A stretch of 24,429 nt of DNA from an uncultured Verrucomicrobiales bacterium (GTDB lineage: Bacteria; Verrucomicrobiota; Verrucomicrobiia; Verrucomicrobiales; Akkermansiaceae), in the NCBI GenBank assembly GCA_937893015.1, contig CALBJX010000025.1, forward strand, positions 1 through 24,429, in the 5' to 3' direction. The stretch's first letter is position 1, and each line of letters opens with the position of its first letter. The notes under the pieces are model-generated. The model did not search any database. It was not told the origin of the DNA and was given only the letters and a program-made list of their open reading frames with translations. A program made the position numbers and the translations under genes. This document shows positions 6,819-15,756 of the stretch, piece by piece.

Positions 6819-9800
6819 TCACCCCCGCACAAGGTTCATCAGGCTTTCGTAACTGTCGACGACATCGTAGCGGACGGAGTCGGAGCTGATGGCCTTGAAG
6901 TGTTCTCGGGCGCAGTGAATCTTGGATTTTTCAATTTCTCGCAACTGGAGGGAGTCCATGCTGCCTTTCGTTTCTGCGACAAAGTAGATGTGCTTGATAT
7001 CGCCCTCACGGAATGAAATCGCCCAGTCGGGATTATAGTGTCCCACAGGGGTATTGATATAAAAACCTTTCGGGAGTTTAACATATACCGCCACCTCCTC
7101 GCAGGTGTCCAACTGCTCGGCAAATTTCTTTTCGTTGGTAGAATCGTACACCAAATGGTCGTAGAGGTGCTTGTCCGTCTTCATGGCGTTGGCACCTAAG
7201 CGTCCCTTAATGGTGGGGTCTGTGAATACGTTCGTTTCGTAGCGTTCTTCCGTGACGTGGTAGGTGATGTGTTCAATAATCACCGTGGCCTTTTCCTCAT
7301 TGATGAGGTTAGTCGCTTTAATGATAAACTCCTCGGGATTCTTCTTGAACTGGCTGAATGTCAACGGAGCAATGCCACAGAGAATGTCGGCAGCATCCTT
7401 GCGGGTCAGCCCGGTACCTTCCACAATCTTACCGATGAGGTCATATTTGACGCTTTGGTCTGCTTCCATTTCTACCACATGCCCACCTTGGGTTCCCGTC
7501 TGTTGGAAAGCCGTTCCCTCCTCCAAGGCAGAGCGGGAATCAATCGTCGTCATGGTACCTGTGGTGACAGTAAAACGCGGAGCGGCCACATTCAGCTTTC
7601 TATCTAACGCAGAAATCGCCTTGCGGATGAGTTCTTCGGAATCAAAATCCACCACATACACGGATTTGGCATTGATTTTCTTCCACAGCGCCTTGAACTC
7701 CGGCATGGCCATCTTGTTCTTATCCACAGAAAGCTCCACATTATTGGCGCGGGCGTTCTCAGGCACCATGCTGCGGCTATCGTACACGGAATCGATGATT
7801 TTCAGAACCGCCTCCTTGCAATCCGCCACCTCTTCCGCAACGTTCAGCACACCTGCTTTTTTGTCGGCATAATACTTGTCCGTCAACTCGCCTTTGCGGT
7901 CAACGTAACCACACATCGTCATGACATAGAGAATGGCCGTCGTTTTCTCCTTGTCCAGCACGACCATATTGCCGTTCCTATCCTTCACAGTCTTGCCCTC
8001 GAACAAGTCCTGCGTCACCTTGCGCGGGCGGTCTGCCACCGCTTCCGCCAATTCGCTCTGAAGCCCGCGGGCAAAGTTCTCATAACTCTCGCTGGCAATT
8101 ATCGTCAGGACATTGACCTGATGCACCTCATCTTGGAGCGCATTCAAATCCATGCGTTCGCCGTGCTCATTCACACAAAGACGCAAACCGCGCCCCACTT
8201 CCTGACGCTTGCGAACCTCGCTGCTGCTCTGCTTCAATGTGCAGATTTGGAACACGTTGGGATTATCCCACCCCTCACGAAGTGCCGAGTGCGAGAAGAT
8301 GAAGCGAACAGGTGAACGGCGCGGGTCGCGTTCCAGCAAAAGCTCCTTATTCTTCATGATGAGGTCATAAGCATCCACATCATCCGACATCCCCGTCTTG
8401 AGTTTTCTGCCTGTCTCGCTATCAACAAAACGTCCTTTCTTATCCTGAGAGAAATATCCTGCGTGTGTTTTCATCACCGGGATAGCATTCAGGTACGCCT
8501 GATAGGCTTCACTCCCCAGTTCGAATTGCCAATGCGCCAATACATCAGCATATTCCTCCTCAAACATCTTGGCATACATGCCGCGCTCATCGGCGGTCTC
8601 ATAGTCACGATACTTCTTCACTTCGTCAATGAAGAAGAGGGACAAAACCTTGATACCACGGCGGAATAACTGGGATTCCCGTTCGAGATGGGAAAGGATG
8701 GTCTCGCGTATCTGGAGGCGGCGCAGTTGTTCTTCATTCACATTACCCACCACATCACCCAAATACAGCTTGGTGCCGTTCAGGAACTCCACGGAGCCAT
8801 CTCGCGCATCAATTGCTTTCAGCACGAAGCCATGGCGGTACTCCTCCATATTGCCGGAATTAGGGTACAAATTGTACCCCTGTGACACAGTAGCGGTTTT
8901 CTTGCGAACGCCCGATGCACCGCGATAATCAAATTGAATGGTAGCCGTGGGGGAAGCCCCGGAAAGGTTGATGCTCTGCAAATAAATATAACCATCCGTC
9001 GCAGAAGTGCCTTTCTCCTCAATTCCCTTTACGGCGATACGCTTCACCAATTTCTGATTATACGCATCCTGTGCATCCAGCCGATACACCATGTTATACA
9101 CGCTGTCGGCCTTGTGGGTCGCGGAATAGCGCAGGGTCATGAGCGGCTTAAAGTCTTTCAGACGCTCTTTCGTCTGCTTCCCCTCCACACTTTGCGGCTC
9201 GTCGATAATGAGAATCGGGTTCGTACTGGCCAGCACATCGATAGGTTTGCGGCTGTGGAACTCATCGAGGTGCATGCTGATGCGGCGAGCATCCTTGCCC
9301 TTTGCATTGAATGCCTGAGAGTTGATAATCATGACATTAATGCCGCGATTCTCTGCAAACTGCTGCACCTTGGACAGCTCTCTGGAGTTGTAGATGAAGA
9401 AGCGTATCTTCTTGCCGTACTCCTCTGCAAAGTGCTCCGCTGTCATCTGAAAGGTCTTGAAGACACCTTCGCGGATGGCGATACTCGGCACGACAATGAT
9501 GTATTTACCCCACCCATAACGTTCGTAGAGCTCATACATTGTCTTGATGTAGGTGTATGTCTTACCCACACCTGTTTCCATCTCCACCGTCAGATTATAG
9601 GTACCCTCCAGCTTATCAGAGGGTTTCAACTGATGCTCGCGCTGCACTTTCTGCAACTGCTCCAGCACGACCTCCTTCGTCATGGCGGGAATCAGTTTCG
9701 CATTGGCATACCCCGGAATGGCGACATTCAGCAATATGGCCCCGGCATCACCGGGATCAATGTTGAAACGGATGCTTTTATTACAAGGTTGCCCCGCAAA

Positions 9801-9863
9801 AACATCGCAGACAGCCTTGGCGGCATCCGCTTGGAATTTCTGGTGTTTAAAGCGCAGTTTCAT
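6819..9863 (-). CDS. Type III restriction enzyme, Res subunit
   Basis: A 1014-residue restriction subunit that translocates or slides on DNA using ATP and cuts it together with Mod. Helicase motifs are visible: motif I METGVGKT (95-102), motif II DEPQ (221-224), motif III YSATH (246-250), then ALREGWDNPNVFQ and RQEVGRGLRLCVN as motifs V and VI. The C-terminus holds a PD-(D/E)XK nuclease with Asp946, Glu964 and Lys966 (NPDWAIS...VAETKG). All catalytic residues appear intact, so the enzyme should be active. The ATG at 9863 gives MKLRFKHQKFQADA, the usual start of this family. An in-frame TTG at 9881 overlaps the mod stop codon as TTGA and would add six residues. It lies 14 bp downstream of mod, in the same operon. 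Confidence 0.94.
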   Translation of the reverse strand: MKLRFKHQKFQADAAKAVCDVFAGQPCNKSIRFNIDPGDAGAILLNVAIPGYANAKLIPAMTKEVVLEQLQKVQREHQLKPSDKLEGTYNLTVEMETGVGKTYTYIKTMYELYERYGWGKYIIVVPSIAIREGVFKTFQMTAEHFAEEYGKKIRFFIYNSRELSKVQQFAENRGINVMIINSQAFNAKGKDARRISMHLDEFHSRKPIDVLASTNPILIIDEPQSVEGKQTKERLKDFKPLMTLRYSATHKADSVYNMVYRLDAQDAYNQKLVKRIAVKGIEEKGTSATDGYIYLQSINLSGASPTATIQFDYRGASGVRKKTATVSQGYNLYPNSGNMEEYRHGFVLKAIDARDGSVEFLNGTKLYLGDVVGNVNEEQLRRLQIRETILSHLERESQLFRRGIKVLSLFFIDEVKKYRDYETADERGMYAKMFEEEYADVLAHWQFELGSEAYQAYLNAIPVMKTHAGYFSQDKKGRFVDSETGRKLKTGMSDDVDAYDLIMKNKELLLERDPRRSPVRFIFSHSALREGWDNPNVFQICTLKQSSSEVRKRQEVGRGLRLCVNEHGERMDLNALQDEVHQVNVLTIIASESYENFARGLQSELAEAVADRPRKVTQDLFEGKTVKDRNGNMVVLDKEKTTAILYVMTMCGYVDRKGELTDKYYADKKAGVLNVAEEVADCKEAVLKIIDSVYDSRSMVPENARANNVELSVDKNKMAMPEFKALWKKINAKSVYVVDFDSEELIRKAISALDRKLNVAAPRFTVTTGTMTTIDSRSALEEGTAFQQTGTQGGHVVEMEADQSVKYDLIGKIVEGTGLTRKDAADILCGIAPLTFSQFKKNPEEFIIKATNLINEEKATVIIEHITYHVTEERYETNVFTDPTIKGRLGANAMKTDKHLYDHLVYDSTNEKKFAEQLDTCEEVAVYVKLPKGFYINTPVGHYNPDWAISFREGDIKHIYFVAETKGSMDSLQLREIEKSKIHCAREHFKAISSDSVRYDVVDSYESLMNLVRG

Positions 9864-9877
9864 TTTAAGCGCAATGC

Positions 9878-11635
9878 TCAAATTACTTTAACTGTCGTGT
9901 CAGGCGAGAGCAACTTGAATCGCTCATAGACATTTATCTTAGCTGGGCTATCAGCGAAACAGGAATCTCGGAATACGGCACGCAGGGGATGGCGCTTGGC
10001 AATAGTCTCAACAACGCTCACGGGAACATCATCTGCAAAACACGCGACCAAATCTCCGTCATTGTAGGTATGCACCTTGCACCCCTCCAGTTCTTCGGAG
10101 GTATACGGCAGGGACAACTCCAAGCCCCAATCCAAAATGCAGCCAAAGAATAAGTCGATGTCTTCTCGCCCTGACTTAATATTACCGCTCTGTGCTCTCA
10201 ATTGCTCCTGAGTTAAATCCGCCGCAGAATAATAAACATCTGCCATATTGGTTTCGCCAATCTTAAACACACGAAAACCTAAATCAATACTATTACTGAA
10301 AAGCTCATTTTTCCGTTTGAGAGCCCCTACCACTCTGCGCAGTCGTTCCTTTGCAATTTCGCAGATAGTCTCATACCCCGCATTCCTTGCAGCAGAACCG
10401 CTTTCGCATATTTCAGGGAGTTGTACCATTATATACTTCCTATTTTTTCCATCGATTGCATTTAATTCCATAACTGCGTGTGCAGTAGAGGCTGTCCCCG
10501 AGAAAAAGTCCATTATGATATCATCATCCGCAGAAGTTGCCTCAATAATTCGGGATAACATTTTTATGGACTTTTGTCCTTTAAAATCCTGATCAATATC
10601 TAAAATCTTTGATATTTTTTCTCCTGAAAACGACACAATTGCTATGCTATTTAAATCATCGTATTCATTGCAGTTCCATGTATCTTCAATCGGATATCTT
10701 GTAGGTCTGCTATCGTGATTTATGTAATGAAGCAATTCACTATGATTGCTTTTAGCCACCCCAAATTCTATCAACTTATTTTCTAGTTCTTTATTATATT
10801 TTACCAACGGTTTAAAATTGGCGTTATCAATATATTTTTTAACAAAATTCAGTTTCTCGTGATTTTTTGAATAAAAAAGTATTGTATCATGATTCCTGAT
10901 AAAGTTTGGTGCCGCAGTTTTGTAGCCTGACAGCCAACCTATACGCCAGATAATCTCCCTTTGAAAATTTGAAGCGCCAAACACCTCATCCATTATTTTC
11001 TTCAGACTATCTACTTCATTATAATCAATGCTAATAAATATACTTCCATCCTCTGTAAGTAAATTACGCGCCACCAACAATCTTGCATACATCATAGAAC
11101 ACCAATCTGAATGAAAGCGGCCATTCGAATCTGTATTCTTGACTAATCTATCCCCATCCTCATTTATAGCTTCTGCAGCCTCATCATATTCCTCCAATGA
11201 AAGGCGGAAATCATCTTTGTATATAAAATCATTACCAGTATTGTAAGGCGGGTCAATATAAATCATCTTAACCTTGCCGAGATAACTCTCTTGAAGAAGC
11301 TTCAGCACTTCCAAATTATCGCCCTCGATGTACAAGTTCTGCGTCGTATCCCAATCCTTACTCTCAGCAGGACAAGGACGCAATGTCTTGCGGATGGGGG
11401 TATTCGCTTCCATCATAGCCGCGCGTTTACCGACCCACGTAAATTCGTATGACTCCGTACCGCCCAAATCCTGTGCCGACAAGAGCTGTTTGAGCTTATC
11501 AAAATTGACTGCCTTGCGCAAAACCCCGTTTTCCTCCACCTCAGTCATCACCTGCGGAAACAGCTCCGCAATTTTGCGGATGTTGTCGGCAACGCCGTCC
11601 TTGCTCTCCATTTTCATCTTCTCGGGCTTTTCCAT
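9878..11635 (-). CDS. Type III site-specific DNA (adenine-N6) methyltransferase, Mod subunit
   Basis: A 585-residue beta-class amino-methyltransferase that recognises the target and transfers methyl from S-adenosylmethionine to an adenine. Motif IV is DPPY (128-131) in IYIDPPYNTGNDF; motif I is DFFSGTAS (376-383). This IV-TRD-I order is typical of the beta class. The target recognition domain lies between them, about residues 235-350. That central part (roughly 10590-10930) is much richer in A and T than both ends of the gene, suggesting exchange of the recognition domain. No simple-sequence repeat of the kind used for phase variation is seen. A promoter whose -10 ends six bases before the ATG at 11635 supports this start and a separate leaderless mod-res transcript. 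The recognised sequence cannot be predicted. Confidence 0.94.
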   Translation of the reverse strand: MEKPEKMKMESKDGVADNIRKIAELFPQVMTEVEENGVLRKAVNFDKLKQLLSAQDLGGTESYEFTWVGKRAAMMEANTPIRKTLRPCPAESKDWDTTQNLYIEGDNLEVLKLLQESYLGKVKMIYIDPPYNTGNDFIYKDDFRLSLEEYDEAAEAINEDGDRLVKNTDSNGRFHSDWCSMMYARLLVARNLLTEDGSIFISIDYNEVDSLKKIMDEVFGASNFQREIIWRIGWLSGYKTAAPNFIRNHDTILFYSKNHEKLNFVKKYIDNANFKPLVKYNKELENKLIEFGVAKSNHSELLHYINHDSRPTRYPIEDTWNCNEYDDLNSIAIVSFSGEKISKILDIDQDFKGQKSIKMLSRIIEATSADDDIIMDFFSGTASTAHAVMELNAIDGKNRKYIMVQLPEICESGSAARNAGYETICEIAKERLRRVVGALKRKNELFSNSIDLGFRVFKIGETNMADVYYSAADLTQEQLRAQSGNIKSGREDIDLFFGCILDWGLELSLPYTSEELEGCKVHTYNDGDLVACFADDVPVSVVETIAKRHPLRAVFRDSCFADSPAKINVYERFKLLSPDTTVKVI

Positions 11636-11641
11636 GGGGGT

Positions 11642-11670
11642 ATTGTACTGTTCCGGTTAAATATTTTCCA
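11642..11670 (-). promoter_or_regulatory. Internal promoter before mod, leaderless geometry
   Basis: On the minus strand -35 TGGAAA (11670-11665), a 17-nt spacer and -10 TACAAT (11647-11642), then ACCCCC and the ATG at 11635. The -35 overlaps the last codons of the DUF4391 gene. It would allow mod and res to be made independently of the helicase. Confidence 0.5.
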
Positions 11671-12307
11671 GTCTGTTTTTCAGATTTTTCAGCTCCGCGT
11701 TCAGCTCCATCTGGATATTCAGCTGCTTTTCGCGGCGGATTTTGTTTTGCAGGGCTGTTATCTTCTTTTCCAATTTCTGACGTTCCTGAGCACGCTGCAC
11801 GGTTTGAGCCAAAGGCTCTGCTTCGCTCGCATGCGGCAACGAAGCTCCTGCAATCTGGCGCACCAGGTTCTCATACACGGCATCCAAGGTCAGTCCCTGA
11901 AGACGGCAGGGAAGCTCCTCCCATGTGCGCCATCCCTCTGTGTGGTAGCAGGCTATCAGTTTCACCGCCCCCTTGTTCTGCACCACCTTGTAGCTGATGC
12001 ACGCCTGATACTGCCCCTGATATTCCATCAAAAAGAGGGCGGGCGTGGGTATGCCGGCATCTATTGCCTGTACGATTTCCGGGTTATACTCACTCTGCAA
12101 AAGAGCAATCTGAAACACCTGCACGGCAGGGACATATTCCCCCGCCGCCACATTGAGGTGCGTGTGTTTCAGCTGGTATTTGTGAACAATGCTTTTCACC
12201 TGCTCCGCGAAGGAACGCTTCAGAGCAGGTTTGACAGTCAGCTTCCCATACAGCGTTTGTTTGAGAAGACGGCGGTTCAGCAAAGCAGATTCGGGTAGTA
12301 CTAACAT
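11657..12307 (-). CDS. DUF4391 domain protein with C-terminal coiled coil
   Basis: A 216-residue soluble protein matching the DUF4391 family (for example MLVLPESALLNRRLLKQTLY at the start, VPAVQVFQIALLQSE, and LFLMEYQGQYQACISYK). The family is known mainly as a companion of helicase and type III restriction genes; its activity is unknown. The last 50 residues are a charged heptad-like coiled coil (RQKLEKKITALQNKIRREKQ and onward), suitable for dimerisation or docking to a partner. The ATG at 12307 lies 7 bp after the helicase stop codon; an in-frame TTG at 12328 would overlap the helicase gene. It ends 21 bp before mod. An adaptor role between the helicase and the Mod-Res complex is plausible but unproven. 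Confidence 0.82.
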   Translation of the reverse strand: MLVLPESALLNRRLLKQTLYGKLTVKPALKRSFAEQVKSIVHKYQLKHTHLNVAAGEYVPAVQVFQIALLQSEYNPEIVQAIDAGIPTPALFLMEYQGQYQACISYKVVQNKGAVKLIACYHTEGWRTWEELPCRLQGLTLDAVYENLVRQIAGASLPHASEAEPLAQTVQRAQERQKLEKKITALQNKIRREKQLNIQMELNAELKNLKNRLENI

Positions 12308-12314
12308 ATAAAAA

Positions 12315-15300
12315 TCAGCGCACGACAAGGAAGCAAATCAGCTCGAAATCATCCAAGCCGTTGATTCGGGAAGCCGCTTCGGAAACAAGCCCCGTTGTGA
12401 ACAGGCTATCGATATCCCCTTCCTCCTTGGTGGAGATGATGGATTCTATCGTCTTGCTCAACAGTTCGGAGGGCGCATGCATATCGCGTCCGTCATTCGT
12501 TTCCGCATTGAACTCGCGGCAAAGTTCCTGCAAGGGTTCGCTGCGACCGCGGCAAAGCGCACGCATGGAATCGAGCAACTTTTTGGGATTGAGGTAATCG
12601 CAAACAGTCTCCCCCTCCTCACTCATGTACACCATGTAGAACGGGTGAATCAGGTTGCGGGCATCCACATTAACACTGTCATTCACATTGCGGAGAATGA
12701 AAATGCAGCCGCGCGGCATTTGCTCCGTAGCGGGAACAACGGCATGCATGCCATGGGGCATGCGCTCCACATCGGGGTGCTGCTCTCGATATTCCAGCAA
12801 GTCTGTGCGGAAATCATTCAGCCCCAAGTCCATGATGGAGACACCCTCTGTCATGTCCTCCAAATCCACGACTTCCTCCTGCAAGCGTTGCAGCTGCTTC
12901 TTGCGATATTCAAGGTCACCCTCTTCCTCTTCGTTAATGGGGTCATCATCACCCGTGGAGGTCATCACAGTTGCCTTCATGCGGTCTTGCACGCGCGATT
13001 TCAGATGAATATATTCATCCAAATCCATGTCAGGCCAGAAGTTCACCAACTGGATGGAGGTATTACGGCTACCGAGACGATCGACACGCCCGAAGCGCTG
13101 AATGATGCGGACAGGGTTCCAATGAATATCATAGTTCACCACATAGTCGCAATCCTGAAGATTTTGCCCTTCGGATATACAATCCGTCGCAAAGAGGATG
13201 TCAATCTCTGCCGTAGAATCCGGCATGAGAAGGGCCTTTTCTTTGGAAACAGGGGAGAAACATGTCAGAATACTATTCAGCGAGGGCGAGAAATTCCTGA
13301 TGGTGGTGGAGCCATCCCCTTGTCCCGTTATCAGCGCAGAATCTGCTTGGTGCTGATGCTTGAAATAAGGTGCTAATTCTCGGTACAAGTATTCTGCCGT
13401 ATCAGAGAAAGCGGAGAAGATAATGAGCTTTTTATTACCCTCGTTCAGGGGATGCTCCTGTTTCTTGATGATGAGGTTTTTGAGCTCCTGCAATTTGGAA
13501 TCATGGGCGGGGGTGATATCTTTCACCATGTTCAGCATGATATCCAGCACTGCGGCATCTTCTTTCATTTTGTCTCGCCAACTACGCCAATCGATGTCCT
13601 CCAGAGAAATACGAACGCCCTTGCCGACGCTGTACAGTTCTTCTTCGTCATCCTCATCCAGTCCGTAGAGGTCATCGGTGACATCTGCGGCCATGGCTCC
13701 TCGCGTCGCATTTGCTTCGTAATCGTTGATAAGGTCGATTTTTGCCTGAATGTTCTCGCGGACACGCTGCAAGGTGAGGTAGAACGAATGGACAGAGCTC
13801 TCCAGACGTTTGAGCATGTTCGTGGACATGAGACGGCGAATGCCGAACTCACGTCCGGCTTGTGTCAAGCCCACATGCTCTGGGTCATCCGTATATTTAT
13901 ACAAACGGCTCGGATAGATATAAAAAGAGGGAATATACACATGCAGATTCAGGCAGAGCATCTGCGTGTAGATGTCATTATAGGTGACCGCATTCGGCAA
14001 ATCCGTCAGGCCAGGCTGGAGGGAGATAGGCTTGAGACGCTGCGGAAATTGCCCGATAGCATCCGCATCAGGGCTGTTGCGGATATGCTTACGGGAGCGG
14101 GCAATCGTCACGCTATCGAGCACCTCGAAAAAGTCGAAGTCCAGCATCCCCAAAAGACGCTGGGTCGTGCGTTCTGCGGCGGGGAGTTTGCCCCACTCGT
14201 TGAACGCTTTTTGAGCCTGTCGGAAAATGCTCTTGATGTCTTTGGTGATATTGAGCTTGTCATTAATAAGCTCGGGATTATCTTCATAAGCCAAGGCAAG
14301 CTGATGCTCCAAATCCGCAAAGCGATTGTTGACAGGCGTTGCCGAAAGCATCAGCACCTTGGTTTTCACACCCTTCTTGATGGCCTGATTCATCAGGCGC
14401 TCATAGCGGTTTTCTCGGGTGCGCGTACCCGAAGCGGCACCATTGCGGAAATTGTGCGACTCGTCAATGACGATGAGGTCGTAGTTGCTCCAGATAAAGC
14501 GGCTGAGATCCGTTCCGTTGGATTGCCCGCGCGTGCGGGAAAGGTCGGAATGGAACAGGACCTTATAACCCAGTCTATCCTCGGCAATGGGGTTGTTGAT
14601 GTAGTTATCCTTATAGGTATTCCAGTTATCCGCGAGCTTTTTCGGACACAGAACAAGGACGTTCTTGTTGCGGTTCTCGTAATATTTAATCACGGACAAC
14701 GCGGTAAAAGTTTTGCCCAAGCCCACGCTGTCAGCCAAGATGCAGCCGTTGTATTTCTCCAGCTTATTGATGATAGCCAAAGCTGCTTGTTTTTGGAAGT
14801 CGTAAAGCTTATTCCAGATTTTGCTCTGTCGGAAGCCTGTTCCTTCATTCGGCAGAACATCCTCCGAAATATCCTCCAAAAACTCGGAGAAGATGTTAAA
14901 GAGAGCGATAAAATAAATCAATTCGGGCGAATTCTCAGCATAAGCCGTACTGATACAATCCAACACCTCCTGAGAGACATCTTGGAGACGGCGTGTATCA
15001 TTCCACACCTCGTTAAACTTCTCCAAAAAACTTCCTGTTTCAGAGAATCGGGAAATAAAGGTGTACAGATTATTACCTCGCTCACAACCTAAGCCGACTG
15101 TCGTAAACTCATTGACGGGCAAGTATGCAGCAGACTCAGTTTCATGAGTAACAATGATGTCGGAGGGAATATTTTCCCCGCTCACATTACTCTTAAACGT
15201 CACTTTGCGGCGAATCCAATCCGCACACTCGCGGGCAATGGCACGCTGTGTCATTTCATTCCGCAGCTTAATTTCAAACTCCGTGCCGTACAGACTATGT

Positions 15301-15545
15301 TCGCGGTCGAGCTTCGGGATATAAAACTCTCGCTTCTGCTTACTCTGTTGCCCATCCTTCACGAAAGTAGGAGACGTGAAAATAAAGCGAAGCTCCTCAA
15401 TCCCTTCCAGCTCAGTCTTCAGCTCCTGATAAGCGTACATCGAAAAACAGGCAGATGCAATCGACACACGCGCCCCTTGCCGAAGCGTTGCCGCAAGGTC
15501 TGCTTTCAGCGTGTCCTCCTGATTATTGATGATGCGCGTTCCCAT
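12315..15545 (-). CDS. SNF2-type DNA helicase/translocase with degenerate PLD-like N-terminus
   Basis: A 1076-residue superfamily 2 ATPase. Motif I is DSVGLGKT (272-279), motif II DESH (361-364), motif III SATP (401-404), motif V ATDCISEGQNLQ (786-797) and motif VI QRFGRVDRLGS (816-826). The set resembles bacterial RapA/SNF2-type translocases. Residues 1-170 look like a phospholipase D fold: the strand VNEFTTVGLGCERGN (144-158) fits the end of an HKD repeat, but no HxK(x4)D is present, so a nuclease activity is unlikely. An acidic insert (DEDDEEELYS, about 630-639) lies between the two helicase lobes. The ATG at 15545 is chosen because a promoter overlaps the longer frame to 15620. It is the first gene of the five-gene defence operon. 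It is not a DISARM DrmA or BREX protein by visible domains. Confidence 0.87.
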   Translation of the reverse strand: MGTRIINNQEDTLKADLAATLRQGARVSIASACFSMYAYQELKTELEGIEELRFIFTSPTFVKDGQQSKQKREFYIPKLDREHSLYGTEFEIKLRNEMTQRAIARECADWIRRKVTFKSNVSGENIPSDIIVTHETESAAYLPVNEFTTVGLGCERGNNLYTFISRFSETGSFLEKFNEVWNDTRRLQDVSQEVLDCISTAYAENSPELIYFIALFNIFSEFLEDISEDVLPNEGTGFRQSKIWNKLYDFQKQAALAIINKLEKYNGCILADSVGLGKTFTALSVIKYYENRNKNVLVLCPKKLADNWNTYKDNYINNPIAEDRLGYKVLFHSDLSRTRGQSNGTDLSRFIWSNYDLIVIDESHNFRNGAASGTRTRENRYERLMNQAIKKGVKTKVLMLSATPVNNRFADLEHQLALAYEDNPELINDKLNITKDIKSIFRQAQKAFNEWGKLPAAERTTQRLLGMLDFDFFEVLDSVTIARSRKHIRNSPDADAIGQFPQRLKPISLQPGLTDLPNAVTYNDIYTQMLCLNLHVYIPSFYIYPSRLYKYTDDPEHVGLTQAGREFGIRRLMSTNMLKRLESSVHSFYLTLQRVRENIQAKIDLINDYEANATRGAMAADVTDDLYGLDEDDEEELYSVGKGVRISLEDIDWRSWRDKMKEDAAVLDIMLNMVKDITPAHDSKLQELKNLIIKKQEHPLNEGNKKLIIFSAFSDTAEYLYRELAPYFKHQHQADSALITGQGDGSTTIRNFSPSLNSILTCFSPVSKEKALLMPDSTAEIDILFATDCISEGQNLQDCDYVVNYDIHWNPVRIIQRFGRVDRLGSRNTSIQLVNFWPDMDLDEYIHLKSRVQDRMKATVMTSTGDDDPINEEEEGDLEYRKKQLQRLQEEVVDLEDMTEGVSIMDLGLNDFRTDLLEYREQHPDVERMPHGMHAVVPATEQMPRGCIFILRNVNDSVNVDARNLIHPFYMVYMSEEGETVCDYLNPKKLLDSMRALCRGRSEPLQELCREFNAETNDGRDMHAPSELLSKTIESIISTKEEGDIDSLFTTGLVSEAASRINGLDDFELICFLVVR

Positions 15546-15559
15546 AATCTCAAGCCCCT

Positions 15560-15589
15560 TGTATACGTCCGGGTAGCTTACGCTACCAA
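15560..15589 (-). promoter_or_regulatory. Promoter of the defence operon (helicase gene)
   Basis: On the minus strand -35 TTGGTA (15589-15584), an 18-nt spacer and -10 TATACA (15565-15560). The ATG at 15545 is 14 nt beyond the -10. The spacer is filled by a perfect inverted repeat, see 15572-15587. Confidence 0.5.
15572..15587. promoter_or_regulatory. Inverted repeat inside the defence-operon promoter, candidate operator
   Basis: GGTAGC, a 4-nt centre TTAC, and GCTACC form a perfect 6+6 inverted repeat. It overlaps the -35 box and fills most of the spacer of the promoter at 15560-15589, the classical place for a repressor site. The divergent orphan gene starts 170 bp away and could encode its regulator. 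Confidence 0.5.
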
Positions 15590-15722
15590 CTCTACCACAA
15601 ACGTCAGAGAAATCCAGCACAAACTCGCATGGTGGCTTTGTTATGCGAATGACATCTAACTTATGTTGTGCATTTCATCTTTTAGGCGTATGCAAAATTA
15701 AGGATAGCCTAAGGAAGAGCTA

Positions 15723-15751
15723 TTCAATCATAAAAACAACAAAACCATAAC
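15723..15751 (+). promoter_or_regulatory. Possible weak promoter of the orphan gene
   Basis: TTCAAT (15723-15728), a 17-nt spacer and CATAAC (15746-15751) end five bases before the ATG at 15757. Both boxes are poor, but the spacing matches the stronger near-leaderless promoters of this window. Confidence 0.3.
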
Positions 15752-15756
15752 ATCAT

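Noticed and set aside
9878..11635. Phase-variable mod gene
   Set aside because: I looked for tandem simple repeats in the promoter and coding region and saw none of useful length.
13452..15092. Plus-strand open frame of 546 codons
   Set aside because: It is antisense to the SNF2-type helicase, whose motifs are unmistakable; the frame has no domain of its own.
5880..15545. BREX or DISARM system
   Set aside because: There is no PglX/PglZ/BrxC and no DUF1998 helicase pair; the DPPY methyltransferase with a Res partner is clearly type III.
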